64,000 nt of DNA from Ridgeia piscesae (lineage: Eukaryota > Annelida > Polychaeta > Sabellida > Siboglinidae): the NCBI GenBank assembly GCA_025642075.2, contig JAODUO010000157.1:567501-631500 (forward strand). Reading direction: 5' to 3'. A model generated the notes under the pieces. That model ran no database searches and was not told the DNA's origin. It saw only the letters and a program-made list of their open reading frames with translations. The position numbers and the translations under genes are program-made. Positions 50,120-63,139 of this stretch are shown here, one piece after another. Every line of letters begins with the position of its first letter. The stretch's first letter is position 1.

Positions 50120-51262
50120 CCATAGCGCAGTAAACACACCATGGCACAGTAAACACACCATGGCACAGTAAACACACCATGGCACAGTAAACACACCATG
50201 GCACAGTAAACACACCATGGCACAGTAAACACACCATGGCACAGTAAACACACCATGGCACAGTAAACACACCATGGCACAGTAAACACACCATGGCACA
50301 GTAAACACACCATGGCACAGTAAACACACCATGGCACAGTAAACACACCATGGCACAGTAAACACACCATGGCGCAGTAAACACACCATGGCGCAGTAAA
50401 CACACCATGGCGCAGTAAACACACCATGGCGCAGTAAACACACCATGGCGCAGTAAACACACCATGGCGCAGTAAACACACCATGGCGCAGTAAACACAC
50501 CATGGCACAGTAAACACCCATGGCACAGTAAACACGCCATGGCACAGTAAACACGCCGTGGCACAGTAAACACACCGTGGCATAGTAAACACACCATGGC
50601 AAAATAAACATGCCATGGCACAATAAACACACTGTGACGCTATAAACACACCATGGCACAGTAAACACATCATGGCGTAATAAACACACCATGGCACAAT
50701 AAACACACAGTGGCGCTATAAACACACCATGGCACCGTAAACACACCAGGGCGTAATAAACACACCATGGCACAGTAAACACACCATGGCACAATAAACA
50801 CACCATGGTGCAATAAACGTGCCATGGTGCAATAAACATACCATGGTCCAATAAATGTGCCATGGTGCAATAAACATACCATGGTCCAATAAACTTGCCA
50901 TGGTGCAATAAACGTACCATGGTCCAATAAACTTGCCATGGTGCAATAAACATACCATGGTCCAATAAACGTGCCATAGCACAATAAACATACAATGGTC
51001 CAATAAACGTGCCATGGTGCAATAAACATACAATGGTCCAATAAACGTGCCATGGTGCAATAAACATACAATGGTCCAATAAATGTGCCATGGTCCAATA
51101 AACATACCATGGTCCAATAAACGTGCCATAGCACAATAAACATACAATGGTCCAATAAACGTGCCATGGTGCAATAAACATACAATGGTCCAATAAACGT
51201 GCCATGGTGCAATAAACATACAATGGTCCAATAAACGTGCCATGGTCCAATAACCATGCCAC
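50120..51262. repeat. 19-bp minisatellite
   Basis: About 60 copies of CAGTAAACACACCATGGCA. Homogeneous to about 50520, variable to 50800, then a 38-bp dimer alternating GTGCCATGGTGC and ATACCATGGTCC units. From about 50600 most units contain AATAAA. Minus frames of up to 386 codons are artefacts of a stop-free unit. Confidence 0.97.
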
Positions 51263-51920
51263 GCGTTATGGAATGCGACACATGAACCGGACACACTCAC
51301 TTGAGTGTCGCGACGTCGATGTCGACGTCGCCAACGATGTCGCCATGTCGTGATGCACACATATTAAATTGCAGCGACATCGGTACGCCGCCAAAGACTA
51401 ATGATAGAGACCTCGACGCCACATATAAGTATTGATCTGGTGTGATTACATACGCGGCATTCTGTCGATTGCGATGGATGCGACACAAACACACGCTCCG
51501 ATATTGATCCTGCAGCGAATTGCTTCAATGTAACAGCCACGAAATGACAGCCACGAAATGACAGCCACGAAATGGGATCATCTTGAAGCGACACTGCCGC
51601 TGTAGATAGATTGTGTCGAGAAAGGAAAACATCACACTGATGATTAAACACACGTACTAAAAATCATTCAATTTCTGTCCCGGCTATAATAGTTTCTGTA
51701 CATAGCGTATGGCAAAAGCACCCTTTAAATGGATGATTGTGCTGTATTCTTTGATTAATCTAGTTGGAGGTTGTAAAACTATATCATTTAGTAATGGACC
51801 ATGAGATTATTAAAATTATATACACATTAACACAATTAAACACATACACAAAATGGATTCTAAAACTTCAATATTGCTACTGCTATTTTTATAATTGTTT
51901 TATTATAACTATATATACAA

Positions 51921-51921
<1 letters not shown>
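51263..51921. other. Spacer with CpG-rich palindromic patch
   Basis: 51309-51350 is rich in GTCGACGTCG-type words (near-palindromic CGACGTCGATGTCGACGTCG). 51532-51572 has three copies of ACAGCCACGAAATG (14 bp). No gene recognised. Confidence 0.5.
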
Positions 51922-51979
<58 letters not shown>

Positions 51980-52012
51980 AATATTAATAATATATATATA
52001 TTATATTATATA

Positions 52013-52061
<49 letters not shown>

Positions 52062-52100
52062 CATTACATTTATATATAATATATATATATATATAAATCA
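51922..52100. repeat. (TA)n-rich tract
   Basis: TA repeats with AATATTAATAA and TACATTACATT interruptions. Confidence 0.92.
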
Positions 52101-53060
52101 TTAAATTATAATAAATAAAATTAGAAATAATAATTATTATATAGTTAGAGCTGATGAAAGGTGGATGCAGGGCTACTGTTCTGTGCCTGCCACCTGCCAC
52201 ATATCAGCAGCCTACAGAATGGATTCCAACACTTCTGCACTGGTAATCCACAGCTGTCAGAATAAAGGCTATACAAATTGCACAATACATGTTTTGTTGG
52301 CGACCAGAGAGAGAGAGGTCTGACACATCGACAGTTAGTGTTATCTTGTCCCTCATTCATTTGTTCTACTCTTCTGCAGTTGCAGAATGATGGCATGGCA
52401 GAGGGTTTTATTTTCAATTTTACTATTCCATGGTTTCAACCCATGGGTGTTATGATTAAACAGATAATTTAAATTAGTATCGTAATCGTCACATAACTAG
52501 AATATGCAAGTATTATTATTTAAAATGATATATATGATATGCTATGATTAAGTCACTTACTTATTCAACTTTTGACGTAGCCATGCTATACTAATTAAAG
52601 CTTCCTGTTGGGGCTGATTATATTTAATATTTAAAAATTAAAAATTAATTCACCTACAGGACGGAAATGACGTATGAAGCATGTTTCCAATGCTAACATA
52701 AAATAAACATATCTGATGGCAGCCGAGTAGCCCTGCAATGCTTCAAGAAGACGGCAGTCACTGCGCTGAAACCTTTGAACATTTATCTCTGAGCTCCTGC
52801 CCCACAGCCCTGAATAGATATGCTACAGATTGCGTTACACCTTTCAGAGTTATGTTGCGTGTTCACTTCACGATGTAAAAAAATGCTACCGTGTGGCAGC
52901 ACCCACCCACAGTCTTGGAAGTGTTCATCCCTCCATATGTTCCATGCATCAGATGATTTGTTAAAGTCTACAACATCCCGGAATGGACTGGCAAGATGCT
53001 GGGCGGGTTGAGGAAAGCTGAGAGGCAAGAGGAGGGAGCTGGTGGCGCCCCCACGGTCCA
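52101..53060. other. Unique spacer
   Basis: Two minus frames of 90-92 codons (52145-52417 and 52783-53061) are not repeat-derived and contain scattered cysteines, but neither matches a family I recognise or has splice support. Left uncalled. Confidence 0.4.
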
Positions 53061-53064
53061 CCAG

Positions 53065-53255
53065 ACTATGGGATAGGTGAAGGTGAAGGTGAAGGAAGGA
53101 AATCTACAAATCATCCAATGGGGGATTGCCAGGTGACATGCAAAATATCAGCCCAATACATGCAAAACTGACAGAGATATGGGAACATAATCGGACGGAC
53201 AGACAGACGGCTGGACGACCGGACGGACGTAGAAACACTGTTGTATAATATAGAT
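53065..53255. repeat. Interspersed repeat with GGACGGAC tail, copy 1
   Basis: GTGACATGCAAAATATCAGC, GCAAAACTGACAGAGATATG and a GGACGGACAGACAGACGG tail, then AGAAACACTG. The order matches a diverged copy at 63510-63620. Class unknown; style is common in mollusc-type genomes. Confidence 0.5.
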
Positions 53256-54055
53256 ATACTGAGGTCTTTGTGTCAAATACAAGACCATTCTGTCATTACA
53301 ACACAGAGATCATTGAACATTTAAGATGTCCAGGCACCAGTCATTTGTGACTAATCTGCAGCTGCCCAAAGCCTGGAACAATAATCTAAATTCTAAGGTC
53401 AGTCCAAGGTCAGTCCAAACCGTCTGCTCATCTGCAGTGCACAGAAGCAAAATGGTTCCCAACAGCAATTGTAAGAAATCTATGAGGTTGACTTGTCACT
53501 TGACCCACACTTTGCTGGTCTACAAAACACTGACCCTGACACCTGTTCCAACCCACGGAAATTCCCTCTTCCATTGTCTAAACCGAAACTGTTTCCTACT
53601 GATACCGGTAGTTACTGATAGTTACTGATAGTTACTCATAGTGATTCACTTCTGCATCATATTCTGTTAGTTGACTTGCAGATAACCAAACTGGTTTGCT
53701 TTTGATTATATGATCGCAAGTGAACATGGGCTATTCCGACTTTTGTTTTCTACGATACCTAGCGACGACTTAACTGACATAATATTTGTACACTACGACA
53801 TCGTTGGAACAGTGGTAATAAATAGCAATAAAAAGATGTCATGTCAAAACTTTGTTAATGATGATACATCTGATCTGATGCATGCTACGCTGACAATGTT
53901 CACCGAGGCGTAAATTGTACTTGTCTGACCACCCCAGGTGGTCAACACAAGCCTGTCTGACCTTACGTTTTACTGGCACCTGGTAGTAGGACAAACATTA
54001 ATGTCACGCCCTCTCAATTCCCAGAATAAACAACCTGTTACTACAAAATAAACGT
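53256..54055. other. Unique spacer
   Basis: A 100-codon plus frame (53326-53628) and a 67-codon one (53710-53913) lack motif or splice support. Short GATAGTTACT triplication at 53613-53640. Confidence 0.4.
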
Positions 54056-54380
54056 GTGGTCAACCAACTGTGTTAGTGGTCAACCAAATGTGTTAGTAGT
54101 CAACCAACTGTGTTAGCGGTCAACCAACTGTGTTAGTTGTCAACCAACTGTGTTAGTGGTCAACCAACTGTGTTAGTTGTCAACCAACTGTGTTAGTGGT
54201 CAACCAACTGTGTTAGTGGTCAACCAACTGTGTTAGTAGTCAACCAACTGTGTTAGTGGTCAACCAACTGTGTTAGTTGTCAAGCAACTGTGTTAGTGGT
54301 CAACCAAATGTGTTAGTAGTCAACCAACTGTGTTAGTTGTTAACCAACTGTGTTTGTGGTCAACCAACTGTGTTAGTGAT
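54056..54380. repeat. 20-bp minisatellite
   Basis: About 16 copies of GTCAACCAACTGTGTTAGTG, with GTAGTC and GTTGTC variants at the unit boundary. Confidence 0.95.
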
Positions 54381-56451
54381 CTGCAGCTTTCCATAAAACC
54401 AGACCCACTCCCACAGTGTCCCGGTGAGTAGCATGTCTTCCCAAAGCCAAATCCCACAGACAACAGTTGATTTGACTTCCTTTAAAGGACACACACATTG
54501 ACAAATCACACATCTGATGTCACCTGGTGAAGCCACAGAGACACACACACACACACGTACCTTGGACAGTGGTCAGAAGCAATGACGTTGGCACGATGCC
54601 AACAGCGTACAACTGGTGGTCAAACTGGACTCACGGTCGTTTACAGAGAGCGTCCACTGCTTCGACTGGGCTCCAAGAAGGCAATGAAAGGCAAATTGAA
54701 TTTGTGCATGCTGCCGTGGCCCCCTGGTACCAATACCGCCACCGCCACCATTGCCTGCACCCGCCACCCCCCCCCCGTGCGTGCTTAGCCACGCGTCAGT
54801 GCTGCTCATGAATAATTAGCAATGCGAGAACAGACCAACTTGTGGTATGGATTATATCGATTAACCACACACCGCCTTCTGATGTGGCCAGTACGGCCGG
54901 CTCACAGCGACAGTGCTTAATTGGAATGCACGTGCGTGTGTCTGCGCGTGCATGTGCATGCACACACGTGACCCGCTAATGACCGAGGCTCTTGAGCCAG
55001 CACTGATGTGTCGCAGGCGGATCTACGGCAACTCAAAGAGAGAGAGGAGCCCGGCGGTTTTTGTTAACACGATTCGTTACAGCCAATGTTAGAAAATAAC
55101 AACTTTGTAATTACATACACATATCAACAGTGTTTGTTTGAGGCGTCAATGGAATGGAAAGAAAACTCCAGGCTGTTGACTGTATATGTAGGTGACACTG
55201 TCAGGACAATTGGCTGCGTGTAGGTTTGTATGTTAGCTAACAGCTAATCACATTATTGACTGAGCCTCTGATGTACACAACAATGGATACACATTTGTCA
55301 TTGGAAACTGGTGGGATTGTTGCAGACTCACACATTTTTTGGATTCCCCATTATGTCAGTTAGATAGGCCAGCGATAGTATTATTACTTAGTTAATTCTG
55401 GTAGTCTGAAAATGCAATGTAGCCTATGGCTATGTAATCCAGTGTTTTATCTACAAGATACTATACATGATCAGTTGGTTGTTCATTCAGTCACTTGTCT
55501 GTCTGTCTGTCTGTCCATCCCTCAGTTGGTCACTCTGTCAGTTAGTTAGACATGTTGATCAGTCAGTTGGTCAGTAAAGTAATATTCATTCATGCAACAA
55601 CCACAAATGTCTGCGATTAATTTGATCAACCATGAAAACAAGAAGTAGATCTAATCCAGTCTCTCCCACTGAAGAGTTCCACCCCGAGATATTGAATTAA
55701 GCGGAACGACATTGACAGCTCCGGAAGACGTCAGATATCATTTCTGATTACTGTTTTATATTCAATGCGCTGCGACCGACCATCAAGTGAATTGCCAACT
55801 GTCCATGCACTGACTCGCATCTGTTCCAATCACGCAGGCTGTTAAACTATTGATTGTACCGCGGGCCCTTCAACAGCCCCAGTACTTCTCATGCACAGAA
55901 ACACTGTTGCCATGTCAGTTAAAATAAATAAATTTCCTAAATTTTAATTTGAAGGTCTGCAGGTGTCGTTTTCTATGCAAACATATACACAATTTTTGAA
56001 TGAAAACATAAAGATAATAGAATTGTACTTGAGTTGATCATTTACTAAGAACACTCATTTTGATCAAGTCTACATGTGGAAGTAAAGTGTAATTCTTGGA
56101 ATAAAAACAAAATGACCCTAATAGCAGGGTGACCATATTAGCAGAGTAAATTTTCTACATTTTACTGTACATAGAACTCATTTCAGACAGTCCCTTAGGT
56201 GACCTTACTTGCAAGGTGACACTACTACCAAGGTGACCATAATTAAAAGCAAGGTTCAACAGTACACAGCATTCACAACTACAAGTGTTTATTCGCTTTT
56301 TTACTTCCCAAATAACTTAGGCTAATGCCTACCAAATAACTTAGGCTAATGCCCTGCTTTCATGGCTAAGCAACCAGAAATTGTTTGCTGTTTCCTAATA
56401 CGTGCACAACATAAAACTACATAATGAACTACCTTGTAAAAACAACATAAC
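54381..56451. other. Complex spacer, possible regulatory blocks
   Basis: 54570-54970 is complex and carries homeodomain-like TAATTAG/TTAATTGG words, opposing RUNX-like TGTGGT (54841) and AACCACAC (54863) sites, and an alternating purine-pyrimidine run (54927-54968). 55640-55890 is also balanced and non-repetitive. A 24-bp duplication lies at 56308-56352. No gene recognised. Confidence 0.35.
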
Positions 56452-57141
56452 TTGGGTTGTGGACTAGTGGTCAACTACTTGGGTTGTGGACTTGTGGTCA
56501 ACTACTTGGGTTGCGGACTTGTGGTCAACTACTTGGGTTGTGGACTTGTGGTCAACTACTTGGGTTGTGGACTTGTGGTCAACTACTTGGGTTGTGGACT
56601 TGTGGTCAACTACTTGGGTTGTGGACTAGTGGTCAACTACTTGGGTTGTGGACTAGTGGTCAACTACTTGGGTTGTGGACTTGTGGTCAACTACTTGGGT
56701 TGTGGACTTGTGGTCAACTACTTGGGTTGCGGACTTGTGGTCAACTACTTGGGCTGTGGACTTGTGGTCAACTACTTGGGTTGCGGACTTGTGGTCAACT
56801 ACTTGGGTTGTGGACCTGTGGTCAACTACTTGGGTTGTGGACTTGTGGTCAACTACTTGGGTTGTGGACTTGTGGTCAACTACTTGGGTTGTGGACTTGT
56901 GGTCAACTACTTGGGTTGCGGACTTGTGATCAACTATTTGGGTTGTGGACCTGTGGTCAACTACTTGGGTTGTGGACTTGTGGTCAACTACTTGGGTTGT
57001 GGACTTGTGGTCAACTAATTGGGCTGTGGACTTGTGGTCAACTACTTGGGTTGTGGACTTGTGGTCAACTACTTGGGTTGTGGACTTGTGGTCAACTACT
57101 TGGGTTGTGGACCTGTGGTCAACTACTTGGGTTGTGGACTA
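56452..57141. repeat. 27-bp minisatellite
   Basis: About 25 copies of a 27-bp unit containing CTTGGGTTGTGGACTTGTGG. GTGGTCAACTACTTG within it resembles GTGGTCAACCAACTG of the 20-bp array 2 kb upstream. The 9-codon open frames on the plus strand are artefacts. Confidence 0.96.
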
Positions 57142-57249
57142 TTTGTGAAAAGATCCAGTACAGTTTTGGGTTCTCTTAGTTGAGAGTCTGAAGCTTTAGC
57201 CACTGCACCATGCAACATACAAGGGGACTGTCGGGCATGTGAGAACAGT

Positions 57250-57346
57250 GAGAGGAAGGGGCACCCCCCTGCTGACAGGCAGAAGAAAGGGCACCCCCTG
57301 CTGACAGGCAGAAGAAGGGGCACCCCCTGCTGACAGGCAGAACAAA
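57250..57346. repeat. 29-bp minisatellite with CTCF-like words
   Basis: About three and a half copies containing CTGCTGACAGGCAGAAG and GGGGCACCCC. On the minus strand most copies read TCAGCAGGGGGTGC, 12 of 14 matches to CCASYAGRKGGCRS but with the GGC core changed to GGT. Confidence 0.85.
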
Positions 57347-57689
57347 CACAATTGCATGCAAATTGCTAAACTGGATGACTAAGGTTTGCAGCCAGTCAGA
57401 TGCAGACAGACCACATTGTGAAGGGTGTTTCAAAGACACAAGCGAGAACAAATTACTGATGGAAACATGTACAGGTGTCTGTCTTGATGCTCCTAGGACA
57501 ATGTGCTCAAAGAAACATTAATCACCAACAGAATGTGTCATTAAAGTTACTGAACAGTTCTCAGGATAGGTCTTTTTCAGATTAAAAGTTTTCGGTTTTA
57601 TATCCTAATGGGGATTTTAAAATATAGCATTAGGAAGGACGTTCACAACCCCAAGAATGAGGAACATGGAAGGAGTGGGGGGAAGATTA

Positions 57690-57927
57690 ATGTCTAACGG
57701 CAACAAATCCACCCCAACAGACAATGTGAGACTGACAACCACATCAACGTCAGACTGGGACGGAGCGGAAAAAAATTATAATGAACCAAACAGGAGAATG
57801 AGACAGACAAAGGAAGCCACATGGATTAGGAAGACAAAACACCAATTAACAAAGACAAGGGCAATTATGAGCTACGCCACATGTACGATGACATCATTCA
57901 TCTTAGTACTGAGGGAGTCAATGTGTA
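57690..57927 (+). pseudogene. Relic of a reverse-transcriptase element C-terminus (Penelope/GIY-YIG-like tail)
   Basis: Short motifs occur in order: NGNKSTPTDN (about 57696), WDGAE (57756), RRMRQTKEATWIRK (about 57798-57835), then in another frame NKDKGNYELRHMYDDII ending at TAA 57925-57927. This order (NKS..TDH, DWDGA, KEA.WIRK, then a YxLxHxYD block) is what I recall of the tails of Penelope-like or related retroelement proteins common in aquatic animals. At least one frameshift separates the blocks, a disturbed stretch lies just before WDGAE, and the RT domain is absent. The family name is from memory and inferred. Confidence 0.5.
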
Positions 57928-60157
<2,230 letters not shown>

Positions 60158-60195
<38 letters not shown>

Positions 60196-60255
60196 CATAA
60201 TTATATATATACACATAAATATATATATATATATATACATAATTATATATATATA
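60158..60255. repeat. TA-rich tract
   Basis: TA repeats with ACATAATTATA interruptions, directly abutting the long palindrome. Confidence 0.9.
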
Positions 60256-60398
60256 TTCACAATATATAGGCATACAAATGAGCTGAAATGCTGTTCAAAT
60301 ACAGTTTTTGCGTTTACTATTGAACATTTACACTTTCCAGCAGTATTTGAATTTTCATAAGAATAACATCAGTGTTCAAACATGAATTCAAATACATA

Positions 60399-60438
<40 letters not shown>

Positions 60439-60581
60439 TATGTATTTGAATTCATGTTTGAACACTGATGTTATTCTTATGAAAATTCAAATACTGCTGG
60501 AAAGTGTAAATGTTCAATAGTAAACGCAAAAACTGTATTTGAACAGCATTTCAGCTCATTTGTATGCCTATATATTGTGAA
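60256..60581. repeat. Perfect 326-bp palindrome with TA core
   Basis: Two arms of 163 bp (60256-60418 and 60419-60581) are exact reverse complements, including the TA core at about 60402-60435. I compared the non-TA arm sequence base by base and found no mismatch. There is no coding content. Possibilities: a very recent inverted duplication, a fold-back element, or a read or assembly fold-back artefact. Confidence 0.95.
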
Positions 60582-60898
60582 ACTGTAATTATATTTTTAG
60601 ACATTCTTTGAAACCGACTTCCTTGATCTGATTAATCATTAATGTGATATTAATAGCAGAGTGGCCCATGAAACATTCCTCAGTCACTTTTACACTTTCT
60701 CTCTGTCTCTCTGTCTCTCTCTGTCTCTCTCTGTCTCTCTCTGTCTCTCTCTGTCTCTCTCTGTCTCTCTCTGTCTCTCTCTCTCTATATATATATATAT
60801 ACATACATGCACACATATATATATATATATATGCATATATATATATAAATATATATATATAAATATATATATATATGTGTATATATATATATATATGT
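60582..60898. repeat. (CTGTCTCT)n and TA tract
   Basis: 60695-60785 is about eleven CTGTCTCT octamers ending in CTCTCT; 60786-60898 is TA-rich with CATACATGCACACA. 60582-60694 is unique. Confidence 0.9.
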
Positions 60899-61924
60899 TA
60901 CAGTCGCTATCTTAAAATCTTGTATGTGAATATACTGCACAAATAAGCGCTTCTGAAAATTCTTCATGCCATCACTTCTAGCAAACCTTTGTGGGTGTCT
61001 TGTCAAATGACAGCACCCTAGTTTCAGCAAAATCTGGGCCAGAAATATTTTGAATGAGCCAGTAACTTTTCAAATCTGCTGCTCCCATCAACACAAACAC
61101 TTAATTCCGGGATATGTGGGCATAATCAGACTGTTACTGAACATGTACAATTTCTCTAAGGATGACAATCAGCACAGCTTACTTACTTTTTATTTTGCAA
61201 CATCACTTATTTTAAAACTAGTTGTGTTAAATGTTAATTTGCTTGGTATTTTGAAACAATCTTGCAGGTCTGGTTCCACGAGGAAGAAGAAAATATGATT
61301 GAACTATCTACTGTTATAATCCTCTGAGACATGACAGCCAGTTGCATTGTGGGTATGTGCAGCCAAGTTTGAGTTCTGGTGTTGTGTATGCATCAGTAGC
61401 CAGTAGCTGGAGCCTGGAGTCTGGAGCACACGCGCAGGACTCACATGCTTCAGTACGCAACTTTCCATCAATGTCGTACGTTTACTTTGTGGCTGCGAGT
61501 CATTTGCAGCGACTACTGCGGAGTCATTTGTCACATGATTGTGCATTAAAATAAAACGACTACGCGGTTGCATTGAGAGACCATGAATACCCACGTCCAC
61601 ATCAAAAACCATTTTGCCGAAGCATGGCTATCAATATTCATCTAAGTAGATGTAAAAAACGTGGCTTCTACTGAGACGCGGGTCGTTGGTAAGTAAGACA
61701 GTTAGAGAATGGCCCACGTGTGATTATGTCGTGTACGGTGACTAGCATTTGACATTTTACAAGGTGCTGGGATATTCTTGCAGTAGACGATGCTCAAAGT
61801 GACATGTCACAATTATGGCAGAGAAACAAAGTAACAGTCACACTCTGCCACCGCCCCCCCCCCCGGCTGTCTGTAGGCATCAGTACAAATCAATGGCTAA
61901 GCTAAATAGGATGTCGTAATCTTC
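60899..61924. other. Unique spacer
   Basis: A 102-codon minus frame (61304-61612) and a 70-codon plus frame (61342-61554) overlap; neither is recognised. C-run at 61854-61864. Confidence 0.4.
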
Positions 61925-62056
61925 ATTCCGGTGATGTTCTGTGTTATAAAGTATCATTTAATAAATGTAAATTTTTTATCTTCAAATTTTTGGACAGGTT
62001 GTATTACAGCAGATTAATATTTTATTTTATGCCTAGTCTTATCACCAGAACTCATT
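61925..62056. repeat. 132-bp direct repeat, copy 1
   Basis: Begins ATTCCGGTGATGTTCTGTGT and ends AGAACTCATT. It is about 95% identical to 63007-63139, in the same orientation, with a 1082-bp offset. Confidence 0.95.
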
Positions 62057-62080
62057 CACAGGCTTCCAGGTCTGCTAAAA

Positions 62081-62084
<4 letters not shown>

Positions 62085-62147
<63 letters not shown>

Positions 62148-62158
62148 CATACATATTT
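62085..62158. repeat. TA tract
   Basis: TA repeats with TATGATATA and TATCATA forming a small inverted pair. Confidence 0.9.
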
Positions 62159-62164
62159 ATGTAG

Positions 62165-62255
62165 AGACCCGTCCACCCGTCATTTGGACGGGTAAAACGA
62201 ATATGGACGGGTAGAAATATGGTGGACAGGTAAAAAAAATGAAGGAGCAAAAAAA
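62165..62255. repeat. Interspersed repeat with GTCCACCCGT / GGACGGGT, copy 2
   Basis: CCCGTCCACCCGTCATTTGG, GGACGGGTAAAAC, ATGGACGGGTAG and GAAGGAGCAAAAA match the order at 41480-41575. The ACCCGTCC/GGACGGGT words are mutual inverses, so it can fold. Confidence 0.45.
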
Positions 62256-62471
62256 AAAGGTCTTCCAAAACCATACATATTATTAGTTATGCCTTGAAAG
62301 TGAGTGAAAATGGTGCCACATGTGTGTTTGTAGTCCATTGCAGGTCATCAGACACATTTAAAAGTTTGTAAACTGGCTTAACAGTTAACATCCATGTGAC
62401 CACCAAAACGTGTGCCTGGCAATAATTTTTCCTGCATAAAGCCCTGTATATATATATATATATATATATGT
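62256..62471. other. Short spacer with TA tract
   Basis: Unique sequence, then (TA)n at 62446-62470. Confidence 0.5.
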
Positions 62472-62606
62472 AATACAATTATAGCCCTGCCCTGTGTGCT
62501 CTAATGTTACCAGTAATTGCAATTAACTTTACAGCTTGGAAAATAACTTGATATATATACACCTTGGAAAATAACTTGATATATATATATACACCCCCAG
62601 GTATAT

Positions 62607-62662
<56 letters not shown>

Positions 62663-62756
62663 GGGGATGTTATATATCGAGTTATTTTCCAAGCTGTAAA
62701 GTTAATTGCAATTACTGGTAACATTAGAGCACACAGGGCAGGGCTATAATTGTATT
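62472..62756. repeat. Long TA-cored inverted repeat
   Basis: The left arm 62472-62550 and right arm 62678-62756 are near-identical reverse complements, with outer boundaries AATACAATTATAGCCC / GGGCTATAATTGTATT. The left arm carries an extra internal tandem copy of CTTGGAAAATAACTTGATAT. An inner CCCCAGGTATAT / ATATACCTGGGG pair flanks the TA core (62602-62660). Same architecture as 60256-60581, but not identical in sequence. Confidence 0.93.
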
Positions 62757-62856
62757 GGACACTCTTAATTTGGTGACATGTGGTTTTCACACCACATCAA
62801 ACAGACTGGACTAGCAGCATGGGTCTGTCATTTTTTCAATGGTTGTGTGAGACAAG

Positions 62857-62912
62857 ATGACATGTGGGCTGTCTGTGACACATGGGCTGTCTGTGACATG
62901 TGGGCTGTCTGT
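62857..62912. repeat. 18-bp repeat
   Basis: Three copies of GACATGTGGGCTGTCTGT. Confidence 0.85.
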
Positions 62913-63006
62913 AGCTGACATTATCAAATAGATGAGTATAAAACTTAAAGTATAGTAATTTGGGGAATTTATGCTGGAAGGAAGAATCAAGGGGAGAAAG
63001 GTGTTT

Positions 63007-63139
63007 ATTCCAGTGATGTTCTGTGTTATAAAGTATCATTTAATAAATGTAAATTTTTTATCTTCACATTTTTGGACAGGTTTTATTACAGCAGATTAAT
63101 ATTTTATTTTATGCCTAGTCTTGTCACGCAGAACTCATT
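63007..63139. repeat. 132-bp direct repeat, copy 2
   Basis: Begins ATTCCAGTGATGTTCTGTGT; partner of 61925-62056. Confidence 0.95.

Noticed and set aside
49795..50133. 112-codon plus frame beginning MSNSFASCLDQQ
   Set aside because: Begins in decayed 28-bp repeat and ends in the 19-bp array; the unique middle has no recognised domain.
52145..53061. Two minus frames of 90-92 codons with scattered Cys
   Set aside because: No family resemblance, no acceptor or donor support; the second runs into GC-rich low-complexity sequence.
61304..61612. 102-codon minus and 70-codon plus overlapping frames
   Set aside because: Opposite-strand overlap, no motif, no splice context.
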